A stretch of DNA of 64,000 bases from Closterium sp. Naga37s-1 (taxonomy: Eukaryota; Streptophyta; Zygnematophyceae; Desmidiales; Closteriaceae). The position numbers and the translations under genes were made by a program. Below the pieces are notes generated by a model that saw nothing but the letters and a program-made list of their open reading frames with translations, was not told the origin of the DNA and did not search any database. Below, piece by piece: positions 20,911 through 30,540 of the stretch; position 1 is the first letter of the stretch; each line of letters starts with the position of its first letter. The DNA is taken from positions 3,538,501-3,602,500 of the forward strand of contig CANJKZ010000078.1 of NCBI GenBank assembly GCA_947471745.1, read 5' to 3'.

Positions 20911-22026
20911 CAAAACTGAATTTCAATGTAAAGGATATCATTCTGAAGCCCTCAATAAGGCGAATACAACACTGTACCATGCGTGCGGGGTCGTGCATGG
21001 AATGACAGCGAAACTTGCCACGGTTCGATTTCCCACCGCACAAAACCCGTCCCAGTGCAACGCACCTGCCAGCGCTGATGCAAAACCTGCCGTGTGGCCC
21101 AATCAGGTTGGCATGCGCTGCCAGGCAGGAGCATCTCGGCAGAACCATCCAGAACGTGATGGAATCTGCCGTGCAAGCGCAGCATGGATGGTGCCCCCAA
21201 CCCTCCTCTGCGGGTTGGGGCAGGGGTGTACTTGTCTCTCATCGACGAGGACCCCGAGCCGCAAACCAGAAGGGGTCCCCTTCAATCTCCCATTTCAACA
21301 CCCAGGGTTGCAGTTTTTTATTCAGTCTTCTTGTTCTCGCCCGCCTGGCTGTGGAAGCCATGGCGGAATTCACAGGCACTCATTTTCTCTTCAAGAAAAA
21401 ACCTTCCAGTAGGCCCGCGTATTGTGTTACAGCTGACGTGTGGTATTGCCGCATACCTCCAGACCCTTCAGAGCCACCACAGCCTCCTGCGCCTCCTGCG
21501 CCGCCTGCTCCTCCGGCTCCTCTAGTGCCTCCGACTCCCCCTGCTCCTCCTGTTCCTCCGTCTCCTCCGTGTCCGGTGGCCCCTCGCATCGACAACCACC
21601 CCGTGCTCACGCTCCTGCTCCCATCGGCGTTCGACGAGTATCTGTCGGAACCGGATTATGACAAGGGCCCCGATGTTGAAGTACCCACTCCAGCGCCAGC
21701 ACCACGTTGGGGCCAACCATAAGATTTCACGTGGGACAAATCTGCAGTCGGCGCTAACGATGACGTGCAAGACGCCGAGGAAGATTGGCGTGCGGAGGGC
21801 GACGCCGGCGCCAAGGGTGGCACTGAGGCCGACACCGAGGCCGCTACTGAGGCCGGCACTGCTGAGGATGTGTTTCCCAAGGGTGCGCCGGGCGGTGACG
21901 ACGACGACAGCGTCGAATACTGGTCACGCGATGGCCTCCCCGAGAAACTCCCGATACCAACTTATCCTCCACATAATCGAAAGCGACCTCACCCTTCTTC
22001 ACAGAACCGTGATTCTCGCCCCCCCT
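20911..22026 (+). other. Unidentified stretch with a broken coding-like region
   Basis: No transposon domain recognised. On plus, from ATG 21361-21363 a frame reads MAEFTGTHFLFKKKPSSRP, then a Pro-rich repeat (PPAPPAPPAPPAP), then FDEYLSEPDYDKGPDVEVP; after a TAA at 21720-21722 the same frame stays open (DFTWDKSAVGANDDVQDAEE) into an acidic Thr/Glu/Ala repeat and GGDDDDSVEYWSRDGLPEKL until the C4 LTR. This could be a decayed host or transposon gene interrupted by C4. I cannot name it. The part before 21361 shows nothing convincing. Confidence 0.3.
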
Positions 22027-22199
22027 TGTCAAACTTATATCTGCTATAGTCTATTTAGGCTGTAGTGGGGTAGTTCTTAGAGGGTACAACACTTTTCTGT
22101 TTCCTACTTGTACTCATCCCATTCCTAGTTCATTCATTCTTTCGTCAATTATCTCACATGGTATAGAGCTAGTTACGAGTTTTTTTTTAGGGCCCACCA

Positions 22200-23260
22200 C
22201 TGAAATTTCTTCTTACCTGCCTGACGCGCGCGTCGCACCTGCCCTTCGAGGCCCGTAGCGGCCCCTGCGCCTGCCCTTAGAGCCATCGCCGGCCCCCAAA
22301 GCAGCCGCGTTGCGGCCTAGCCAGGCGCCGCGCAGCCCCGTAAGGCCCCGTCAGGCCCCGTAAGGCCCCGTCAGGCCCCGTTTACGGCCCCGTAAGGCCT
22401 CGTAAGGCCCCGTTAGGCCCCGTAAGGCCCCGTAAGGCCCCGTTAGGCCCCGTTTACGGCCCCGCTTACGGCCCCGTAAGGCCCTGTAAGGCCACGTTAG
22501 GCCCCATTTACGGCCCCGTAAGGCCCCGTAAGGCCCCGTCAGGCCCCGTTTACGGCCCCGTAAGGCCCCGTAAGGCCCCGTTTACGGTCTCGTTTACGGC
22601 CCCGTAAGGCCCCGTAATGCCCCGTAAGGCCAAGTCAGGCCCCGTTTACGGCCCCGTAAGGCCCCGTAAGGCCCCTTCAGGCCCTGTTTACAGCCCCGTC
22701 CGGCCCCGTCAGGCCCCGTTAGCGGCCCCGTCAGGCCCCGTCAGGCCCCGACAGGCCCCGTAAGGCCCCGTCAGGCCCCGTCAGGCCCCCCCCCCTTTGC
22801 GGCCCCCGTTGCGGCGCGACTCGCGGCCCTGCCCTGACCCTGTCGCGGCCCTGCCCCGGCCCTACCCCAACCTGTCACGGCCCTGTTGCAGCCCTGCCTC
22901 GGCCCTCGCCCCGGCCCTGTCTTGGCCCTGCCCTGGCCCTGCTCCTGCACTGCCGCAGCCCCGGCCCCGGCCCTGCCCCGGCTCTGCCCCGGCCCTGCCC
23001 CGGCCCTGCCCCTGCCCTGCTCCTGCACTGCCGCGGCCCGGCCCTGGCCCTGCCCCGGACCTGTCGCGGCCTCGCCCCGGCCCTGTCCCGGCCCTGCTCC
23101 GACCCTGCCCCGGCCCTGCCCCGGCTCTGCCTCGGCCCTGCCCCGGCCCTGCCCCTGCCCTGCTCCTGCACTGTCGCGGCCCTGCCCCAACCCGGCCCCG
23201 GATCTTTTGCGGCCCGGCCCCGGCCCTACCCCGGCCCTGCCCCGGCCTCGCCCCTGGTAA
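22200..23260 (+). repeat. C4 leader: two tandem-repeat arrays
   Basis: 22330-22785 is an array of a 15-16 bp unit, GGCCCCGTAAGGCCCC with CAGG/TTTACG variants; 22800-23250 is an array of CCCCGGCCCTGC units. The unit changes sharply at a C run near 22790. The donor-like GGTAAG is at 23256-23261, 107 nt before the gag ATG. Arg/Pro/Ala-rich ORFs on both strands are repeat by-products. Confidence 0.8.
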
Positions 23261-23367
23261 GAGCGCCGCGCTGCCGAGCCGCGCCGCCCTGCCGAGCCGC
23301 GCCGCCCTGCCTAGCCTGCTTAGCCGAGTTGCACTGCTGCTGCTGCTAGCCTGCTGCTGCTCCTGTC

Positions 23368-25470
23368 ATGGCTAGTCTCAATGTTCTTACCTTTGATGCT
23401 GAGGGTCGGGCTGTTGACTTTGAGGTCTGGCTAGATGCTAGGTAGTGACGCTCGCTACCGCGCTGCCCTTTCCACTGAGTTTCTTCCCACGAACTCCCCC
23501 CCCATGTACATCACCCTTTACTACCTAGTCACCCGCCTCCCTGACTCTCTCTCCTCAGTCAGGGATCACTTTCTCTCCCTTTGCCCCACCGAGCTGACTG
23601 TCGACTTGCTAGAGAAGCGCCTTGCTGCAGCTGAGAAGAGTATCTTAGCTGTCGGTGCTTCTCGCGGCGACCGTCGCACCCCCTTCTTTGAGGGGTGTTC
23701 CCCTGTCCCCCTTCTCCCCTCTGTTGCCTCTGCTGCTGCTGTCGACCTCGTTGGCACTGAGGAGGTCGGCGCTGCGTCTGCCCCTAGTGGGCGACGCCGC
23801 ACTGGCAAGGGCAAGGGAAGCAGGGGTGGTGGAGGGGGCGGTGGAGGAAGCGGTGGAGGAGGTGGAGGAGGTGGAGGTGGTGGTGGGGGTGGTCTCGGGA
23901 GTGGGGGCGTCGGTGGCGGCAGTGGAGGCCGTGGAGGCGTTGGCGGAGGAGGTGGAGGCGGCGGCAGCGGTGGTGGAGGTAGCGGAGGAGGTGGTGCTGG
24001 TCGCGGTGCAGCCATGCAGCGTGGAGGCCTTGGTGGCAGCCAGCGTCAGCAGCAGCTGCGCTCCCGTGAGACCCCGTCTGTTCAGCAGCTTCGTGAGTGG
24101 TACGCTGGGCGTGGGAGGTCTGGGGGTGCAGGTCCCTGCACGTACGTTCTTCGCACAGGCACTCGTAGTGGGGAGGTGTGTGGTCTCCCACACACCACAC
24201 AGCGCTGCTTCGGCCGCTTGACTGACGCTTGGCGTACCCAGTTTCCTGACGCTGTTGAGCTTCCCCGTTGGTATGATCTGCTTCTGCAGAATGTGCCTAT
24301 CTTTGATCTAGACTTTGATGCTATCCTTGCTGCCATGTATGCTCTTGCTGATATTACTGAGGGTGACTGTTACCTGCGTATCCCGCTCGACCCGGGCACT
24401 GTGGCTGCTGCTCTAGGTGCTAGTGCGGATGCTGCTCTAGGTGCTAGTGCGTCTGCTGCTCCAGGTGCTGGTCCGTCTCCTCTCTCTGGTACTGCACCTA
24501 CTGAGTCCTTTCACACTTTCACACTTGACTCTGGTGCTTTGCGCTCTTTCTTTAGAGACAGCACCACGCTCACGCCGCTCAGTCGGCCTGTTGCGGTCTC
24601 CCTTGCTAACCCCTCAGGGGGCCCAGTACTTGCACACTCCTCCACTGTCCTACCGTGTCCTGCGGCCCCGTCGGGCTTGCTGTCGGGACTCCACCTCCCC
24701 TCGTTCTCTACGAACCTGGTGAGTGGAGCTGACCTCCAGGACGCGTGGGTTGACCAGTTCACCCCTGGAGGTCAGCGTGTGACCCACTGCACTTGCTCTC
24801 GGACGGGCCGTCACCTGGCCACGTTCACTCGTCGGCCAGGGTCGAGTCTGTACACACTGACTACTGCGCCTCCTCCAGTCTCTGCGTCTGGTCAGGTAGC
24901 TGCGTCCAGTCAGGTGTTTGCTGCCGCGTCCAGGTCTAGTCCTGCGTCTGCCCCCTGTTCGTGTCGTCCTTTGGCACACGAGACTCTCCTTTGGCACCAC
25001 CGCCTTGGTCACCCCTCCCTGCCTCGTCTTCGAGGTATGGACTCCCGTGCCCTTGTCTCGGGTCTACCCAGGTCCCTCCCTCCCCTTCCTCCGGGGCCTG
25101 CCCCCACCTGTGTTCCTTGTGTCGAGGGTCGGCAGCGCGCCGCCCCTCACTCCTCCTCGTTTCCTCCGATTGAGGCTCCTCTGCAGAATCTTCACATGGA
25201 CGTGTGGGGCCCAGCCAGCGTCCATGGACAGGGTCACGAGCGCTACTTCCTCCTGGTCGTTGACGACTACTCGCGTTACACCACAGTCTTCCCCTTGCGC
25301 AGCAAGGGTGAGGTCCCTCGGGTGTTGATCGACTGGATCCGCGGTGCTCGTCGCCAGCTCAGTGAGAGTTTTGGCTCAGACCTTCCTGTTCTGCGTCTGC
25401 ACTCGGACAGAGGCGGGGAGTTTTCCTCCGACCTCCTGAGAGCCTTCTGTCGTTCGGAGAGCATCCGCCA
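23368..25470 (+). pseudogene. C4 gag-pol (gag deleted internally; protease; partial integrase)
   Basis: The gag ATG (23368-23370, MASLNVLTFDAEGRAVDFEV) is followed after about 16 more bases by a deletion of roughly 360 bp that joins DD-region codons to SDARYRAAL with a TAG. From about 23435 one open frame holds gag (PPMYITLYYLVTRLPDSL), the poly-Gly tract (23820-24010), knuckle CTYVLRTGTRSGEVCGLPH, protease HTFTLDSGALRSFF (DSG intact, next Ala conserved, Ser to Leu), HHCC (WHHRLGHPS, CVPC) and the first two IN Asp residues (HMDVWGPASV, LHSDRGGEFS). It ends after SESIRQT; the rest of the frame is G2. Confidence 0.87.
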
Positions 25471-25603
25471 GACATATCGCACGAAATTATGCTACGCGGG
25501 CTCTCGAATTTCAACGAGATCCTCTCGCTCGCCGAGAAAATCGACATCCTACGATGACCGAGACCGGGGTCCTACTACGGACAACGTCCTCGGGCACAGA
25601 TCG

Positions 25604-25948
25604 TGTCAGAGGTCCACTGGTGATCCCCGATTGATCCTAGGGAAGGGTTACAGGCTCGTTGTCCTGGGGGGTTATGGGCGCACTGACCCGCTACTTAACA
25701 AGCCCTTTTATCCCAATGGTCTAGTGGTTGGGATTCTGACATGGTATCATAGCGAAGGTCTGGGGTTCGAATCCCAGTGTGTGCACTTCGGGCATCCCAG
25801 TGCGGGGGGGTGTCAGAGGTCCACTGGTGATCCCCGATTGATCCTAGGGAAGGGTTACAGGCTCGTTGTCCTCGGGGGTTATGGGCGCACTGACCCGCTA
25901 CTTAACAAGCCCTTTTATCCCAATGGTCTAGTGGTTGAGATTCTGACA
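25604..25948 (+). mobile_element. TRIM-1: miniature LTR element, 345 bp
   Basis: Two 138-bp LTRs (25604-25741 and 25811-25948; I count 2 differences), each starting TGTCAGAGGTCCACTGG and ending TTCTGACA, surround a 69-bp internal region. The internal region holds only a PBS (TGGTATCATAGCG, 25742-25754), a tRNA T-arm-like stretch and a PPT (GTGCGGGGGGG). The perfect 5-bp duplication GATCG flanks it (25599-25603, 25949-25953). No coding capacity: it must have been copied and integrated by proteins of other elements. The class (TRIM/SMART) is known; this family I do not recognise. Confidence 0.93.
25717..25774 (+). promoter_or_regulatory. TRIM-1 tRNA-like Pol III A box and B box across the LTR/PBS junction
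   Basis: TGGTCTAGTGG (25717-25727) fits the Pol III A box and, with TTGGGATTC after it, resembles the D-arm of eukaryotic tRNA-Glu. GGTTCGAATCC (25764-25774) is a perfect B box in a T-arm-like hairpin. Their start-to-start spacing of 47 bp is tRNA-like. Preceding TCCCAA also resembles the tRNA-Glu 5' end. Transcription by Pol III is inferred. Confidence 0.6.
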
Positions 25949-26084
25949 GATCGAGCACGCCACCGTACACGCCGTTGCGACGAATGCAGCTGCCGCACCG
26001 TTTAAGGGGCGCTGCTTTGCTTGCAATAGGCCGGGCCATCGCAAGAGTGAATGCCCAGAGGAGCTGAGGCGCCGCGGAACATAG

Positions 26085-26881
26085 CAGGGGCGAGAGTCTC
26101 AGAGGCCGGGAAACGCCAGCAGTCAGTAGAAGTTGGGCCAACTATTGACGAGACGGCCTGCTCGCCCAACTTCACCGACCCTCACCGAGTCACAGTACCG
26201 ATTCACGCTATCGATCGGGCTCGGACGAATAAGGAGGGTACAGCGACGGATTGCCCAGTACTGATTCACGGGAAAATACAGGGAGCAGCAGTGAAGATTT
26301 TTATAGACGGAGGTGCAAGTCACAGCTTAGTTAGTACCGCGACTGCAAGGAAGCTGCAACTGACACTTAGTCGGTGCTTACCAGAGATCGATGCACGCTT
26401 AGTTGACGGAACGCCGCTGGCCATACGGGAGAAAGTGGAAAGAGTAAAAGTCCGCTGTGGGGGGAATTTCGGGTTTACACAGGAAATGCTCGCGACGACA
26501 TTGGATGGGCACGACATTTTACTGGGACGTGATTGGCTGCGACGATACAACCCGCGAATTGACTGGACGACAGGCAGCTGCACTATGCGAAGTAGCGGTA
26601 ACTGGGTGGAGCTACCTCGCTGGCAGTCGCCTGAGTCTTCAACGGTCCACGTCAACGCCATCACGATGAAACGGGCTGTCGCCGCTGGAGCTGACGTGTA
26701 CGCAATGGATATCGCGATAGTGGAAGAAGCAGACAAGCCGAGTGATTTTCAGAAACTACTAGTGGCAGTACCATCGGAACTACAGGAACTGTTGAAACGA
26801 TTCCCGGGAATCTTCCCAGACGACTTACCCGAAGGACTGCCACCTCAGCGGGCGCACGATCACCGAATAGAATTAGACTGA
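26085..26881 (+). pseudogene. G2 protease
   Basis: Frame (from 26051) holding a Ty3/gypsy aspartic protease: VLIHGKIQGAAVKIFIDGGA with D-G-G at 26306-26314 in place of D-S/T-G, then GHDILLGRDWLRRYNPRIDW, the typical hydrophobic-hydrophobic-G-x-DWL ending. It is in a different frame from the gag knuckle, so either a frameshift is used or decay has occurred. The frame ends at TGA 26879-26881, where about 45 bp between RIELD and LTQPELDEL seem deleted compared with typical gypsy pol. Confidence 0.82.
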
Positions 26882-28230
26882 CACAGCCCGAGCTCGACGA
26901 GCTAATGAAGCAATTAGATTACCTATTAGAGAAAAAATTCATCCGACCGAGCTCATCGCCATTCGCCGCACCGATACTGTTCACACCGAAAAAGGATGGC
27001 GGGTTTCGCATGTGTATCGACTACCGAGCACTGAACAGGGTTACAGTTAAATCGCGATACCCCATCCCCAACGCTGACGAACTGATAGATCAACTGCGAA
27101 CAGCACAAGTCTTTTCGAAAATTGACTTACGGGGAGGTTACCACCAGATTAGGGTCGAACCGTCGGACTGCGCCAAAACAGCTTTTAGAACTAGGTACGG
27201 GTCGTTCGGATACATGGTGATGCCTTTCGGGCTGACCAACGCACCGGCGACTTTTCAGATGACGATGAACGAGGCGTTTAGGCCACTCTTAGATAAATGC
27301 GTCATCATCTACCTCGACGACATCCTAGTCTACAGTCGGGATAAGCAGCAGCACTTAGAAGATTTAGAAGCAGTGTTTACAGTTCTAGACAAACACAGAC
27401 TACTGACAAAGGGTTCCAAGTGCGAGTTTTTTCAGGACAGGCTAGAGTTTTTGGGGCACGTTATTTCGGAGGCCGGAGTAGAAATCGACCCGAAGAAATT
27501 GGACATGGTACAAGCATGGCACCCTCCGATGAACATCACGGAACTGCAGAGTTTTTTGGGTTTTGTTAATTACGTGCGCCGGTTCGTCCCCGACATGGCA
27601 CGCTTAACGGCCCCGCTTACGGATTTGCTGGGGAAGGGGGTCGCTTTTATGTGGGGGGAGAAAGAGCATGCTGCCTTCTCCACCCTAAAAAATGTTCTCT
27701 GTTCACCACCCGTACTGCGCATCGCCGGCCCACACCGCCCATTCGAAGTGGTTACTGACGCAAGCGACATCGCCATTGGAGCCGTACTACTACAGGACTT
27801 TGGCAACAGATTACAGCCCATCGCCTACGAATCACGAAAGCTGCATCCGCCCGAGAAGAATTATCCGATACACGATCGCGAAATGCTTGCGATCGTGCGT
27901 GCGTTCAAAGTGTGGCGTTGTTACTTGACCGGCGCCGACGTGACAGTACGGACAGATCACAAGTCACTACAGTACCTACGCGCACAACCCCACCTCAACC
28001 CGTGACAAATCCGCTGGCTCGACTACCTCGAGTCGAATTTTCACTACACGGTTACCTACAAAAAAGGGGCATCGAACATCGCCGACGCATTAACCCGACC
28101 CACAACCCAAGTTCACGCCATACCACTCGCCCAGACCAGCCCACTGTTAACAGGCCTATTTACCCACGGTTACCAAACTAATCCATTTTTTACAGGCGGC
28201 AACTCGCAGCAGTTTGCAGCAGCAAGAGGA
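26882..28230 (+). pseudogene. G2 reverse transcriptase and RNase H
   Basis: Complete RT palm and fingers: FIRPSSSPFAAPILFTPKKD, RMCIDYRALNRVTVKSRYPI, FSKIDLRGGYHQIR, MPFGLTNAPATFQ, the active site YLDD at 27310-27321, then LEFLGHVISEAGV and FLGFVNYVRRFV. RNase H follows: VTDASDIAIGAVL, ESRKLHPPEKNYPIHDREML, TDHKSLQYL. A TGA at 28003-28005 replaces Arg in NPRQIRWLDYLE (CGA to TGA); the frame then continues through SNIADALTRP. Copying of RNA to DNA, by family. Confidence 0.9.
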
Positions 28231-29576
28231 GTCTATTACGTAAAAGCCGGTACTTACCGCATCTGGGTACCGGGCTACACACTTCTACGGGAATTACTGT
28301 TGCAGGAGGCACACGACGGAGTTACCTCAGGGCATTTCGGAGTAGAAAAAACACGGCAGCACTTGCAGCGGTACTACTACTGGCCCGAAATGTTGACCGA
28401 CGTGCAACGACACGTGGCATCGTGTCCCACCTGCCAGGTCATGAAATCATCACGGAAGCGGCCAGACAATTGCAGTCGATACCACCCCCAGAGCGTGCTT
28501 GGCAGCAGGTGACGATGGACTTCATCACGGGGTTACCGGCGGGTGCAAGTGGGAACGACGCGATCCTGGTCGTCGTCGATCGACTGACGAAAATGGCACA
28601 TTTCGCAGCATGCAAGAAATCAATCACAGCCGAAGAAACGGCCCGCCTCTTCATCGCAACCGTTGTTCGATTACACGGGATACCAGCAGCGATAATCAGC
28701 GACGGCGATACGAAGTTTACCAGCAATTTCTGGCGGAACCTGTGGCAGCAGTTCGGCACGAGGCTGCAGTTCAGTTCTTCGTACCACCCCGAAACCGACG
28801 GACAGACAGAACGGACAAATCAGACCATGGAACAGTTAATCCGGGCCACGTGCGATGACCCCACCACCTGGGAACAACAACTTCCACTAATCGAATTCGC
28901 GTACAACAACTCACCATCCGCCACGACCCAATAGTCACCATTTTACCTGAACTACGGACAAGACCCTACAGTACCCATGACCTCGAATCCCGACAACCCA
29001 GTGCCACGAGCGCAATAGTTTGCAGAAATTTTACAGGAAGCTCGGACCAGGGCAGCAGGCGCAATTAAAAGGGCGAACGTTATCGCTAAGCGCAACGCCG
29101 ACCGCCACCGCCGACCAGTCACTTACCAACCCGACGACTTCATTCTACTCGACACTCAAAACCTCCGCCTGCCCATAACTCCGAAACTCCGCCCCCGATA
29201 TTGCGGGCCATTCCGCATCAGCCACATGGTCACACCGGTCACCGCCCACCTCCTCCTCCCCGCTGACTGGTACGTCAGCCCCTCCTTCCACGTCAGCCTG
29301 CTTCGCCCCTACATCCCATCCACCAGCCAACTGGCCCGACATCGCCCAACCAGCATGACCCGACCACCGACCGAGCCAGTCATCATGCCCGAAAAGATTC
29401 TGAGCCACCGAGTTCGTTACCCACGAGGAGCCCGAAGGGTCAAATTTTTAATACGCTAAAGAGACCGCACACCCACCAAGGACAACTGGGTTCCCCTGGA
29501 CAAAATCGAAAAACACCCCGTCCTCAACGACTACTTGCGCAGCAGAAATTTCCCGGATATACACGCGCTCTCGTAA
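28231..29576 (+). pseudogene. G2 integrase with C-terminal chromodomain
   Basis: HHCC module: HDGVTSGHFGVEKTRQHLQR with CPTC (28305-28440). After a frameshift near 28460 the D-D-E core follows: MDFITGLP, SDGDTKFTSNFW and DGQTERTNQTME. A TAG at 28932-28934 interrupts SATTQ. Further on, VTYQPDDFILLD and LRPRYCGPFRI are the GPY/F-type IN C-terminus, then EKILSHRVRYPRGARRVKFL with NWVPLDKIEKHPVLNDYL is a chromodomain, with a stop (TAA, about 29457-29459) at the usual Trp. Chromodomains of this kind are known to steer integration to marked chromatin. Confidence 0.85.
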
Positions 29577-29603
29577 GGGAGGCCTCCTTGAGGGGGGGGG
29601 TAG

Positions 29604-30145
29604 TGTAAGGAAAATTCCTTTTCCTTACTTCGCGTCCCTGCTCAACGCGTACAACACTGACAGCACCCCACAATATCCCGTTACCACTCGCGACATTCGC
29701 CTCGACACCATTCCCGCCACTGTTCACGATGCAACCCAACTGATGGAGTGTGAAGGGAATTATACTTAGCATTCCCGTAGGTGCAGCAGTATCGCACCTG
29801 ACTTTGTCGAAGCAGCAACAACCGCAGTATCGGATCAGCCCGTATCAAGGGCAGGAAGGTCAACAATCGCAAGAGTCAACTGTCGTGACTGTTGACCATC
29901 TGGACCGACGCTTGACTTGCCATCGAGGAAAAGCAACAGGCGTAACCGTACAGGTTACATGCAGCGACTCGGTAACAAGAAGGAAGTACAACAGTCAGAG
30001 TCACTGTAGAAATGCCTGTAAAACAGTTATAATAAGGGAATGTACCCCTCAGAGTACATGGCTAGACTAGGACTATTTATATTCCTTGTATTCTATTGTT
30101 TAATCAACTTGGTCATTTACATTCACTATGATCTGAGTTCTTACA
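29604..30145 (+). repeat. G2 3' LTR (542 bp) with PPT
   Basis: A purine run (GAGGGGGGGGG) ends just before TGTAAGGAAAATTCC at 29604; the LTR ends TTCTTACA at 30145, giving a 6-bp TGTAAG/CTTACA terminal inverted repeat. The right boundary is inferred from this repeat since the 5' LTR is missing. Confidence 0.7.
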
Positions 30146-30540
30146 AGACTTCCGCTACCAACTCTAGTAAAGTACCTCCTATCCTATCCAAGGTCCTCAC
30201 TCTAACACCAACCACACGGTTCGGTTGGTAACCCGCGCTCCGGACCTCCGCCTCGACAGTTCCCCAAACCTCGGCATTAGGCCCGTCGCGCACCCCATTT
30301 TCCCACGTTACCGTTACCACCGTAGTTTCGCTATATATTCTTCGCTCATTCCTTCGCTCATTGTATCTTTTGTCGATAGTGCAATCCTCGCTCGCTCACT
30401 CAATTGCACTCGTAACACTATCCTTTCCTCTTTCGTAGCCCTCTTCCCGCGTTTGTCCATCAGGCCAGTTTTGTTATCTTCAACCTTGCCGCAAAGTCAT
30501 CCGAATCTCGCTAGCAGTGCCTGTCACAGCAAGTGAGTTA
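30146..30540 (+). repeat. Unassigned DNA containing dispersed repeat R1
   Basis: No coding domain. About 30218-30425 is clearly related to 56040-56285 on the opposite strand: shared blocks include CCCAAACCTCGG, TAGGCCCG, GTTACCGTTACCA, CGCTCATTGTAT and GCACTCGTAACAC in the same order. It may be a diverged LTR or another repeat. Confidence 0.55.

Larger units (their letters stand above)
22027..25470 (+). mobile_element. Copia-A element C4, plus strand, 3'-truncated
   Basis: 5' LTR 22027-22158 (132 bp, TGTCAAACTTATATCTGCTA...TCTCACA), PBS TGGTATAGAGCT (22159-22170), GGGCCC at 22190-22195, repeat leader, then gag-pol. Coding sequence stops abruptly inside the integrase core at 25470, where chromovirus G2 sequence begins; RT, RNase H and the 3' LTR are not in the window. 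The covarying hairpin next to the PBS is lost here. Confidence 0.85.
25471..26084 (+). pseudogene. G2 gag C-terminal part, split by TRIM-1
   Basis: Before TRIM-1 a frame reads EIMLRGLSNFNEILSLAEKI, then hits TGA near 25554. After TRIM-1 the frame EHATVHAVATNAAAAPFKG leads into a CCHC knuckle, CFACNRPGHRKSEC, ending at TAG 26082-26084. The join across the GATCG duplication is consistent with one gag. The role is RNA packaging, by family. Confidence 0.8.
25471..30145 (+). mobile_element. Ty3/gypsy chromovirus G2, 5'-truncated, with 3' LTR
   Basis: Begins inside gag at the C4 breakpoint, is interrupted by TRIM-1 (25604-25948), and runs through protease, RT, RNase H, integrase and chromodomain to a PPT and a 542-bp 3' LTR. 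Order RT-RNaseH-IN marks it as Ty3/gypsy; the chromodomain puts it among chromoviruses. At least six disabling changes are visible. No 5' LTR is present. Confidence 0.9.

Noticed and set aside
22330-23250. CRISPR array or satellite DNA in leader repeats
   Set aside because: Units are 15-20 bp without unique spacers, lie between PBS and gag in each element, and differ per element; the context is eukaryotic.
22771-23375. Long Pro/Ala/Arg-rich and Gly/Ala-rich ORFs in leaders and opposite gag or linkers
   Set aside because: They arise from GC-rich repeats read in any frame, have no domain and are antisense or upstream of real gag.
25711-25810. A functional tRNA gene in TRIM-1
   Set aside because: A and B boxes and D- and T-arm-like parts are present, but there is no acceptor-stem partner and the anticodon arm is only a 4-bp stem formed by the LTR end and PBS. 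It is tRNA-like, not a tRNA gene.
25604-25948. Retrozyme (TRIM-like element with hammerhead ribozyme)
   Set aside because: I looked for the CTGANGA and GAAA core in the LTR and interior on the plus strand and found neither.
26051-26084. ATG at 26051 as the true start of a separate G2 pol
   Set aside because: It lies inside the zinc-knuckle codons of gag in another frame; pol of this family is usually made as a fusion, so the ATG is probably incidental.
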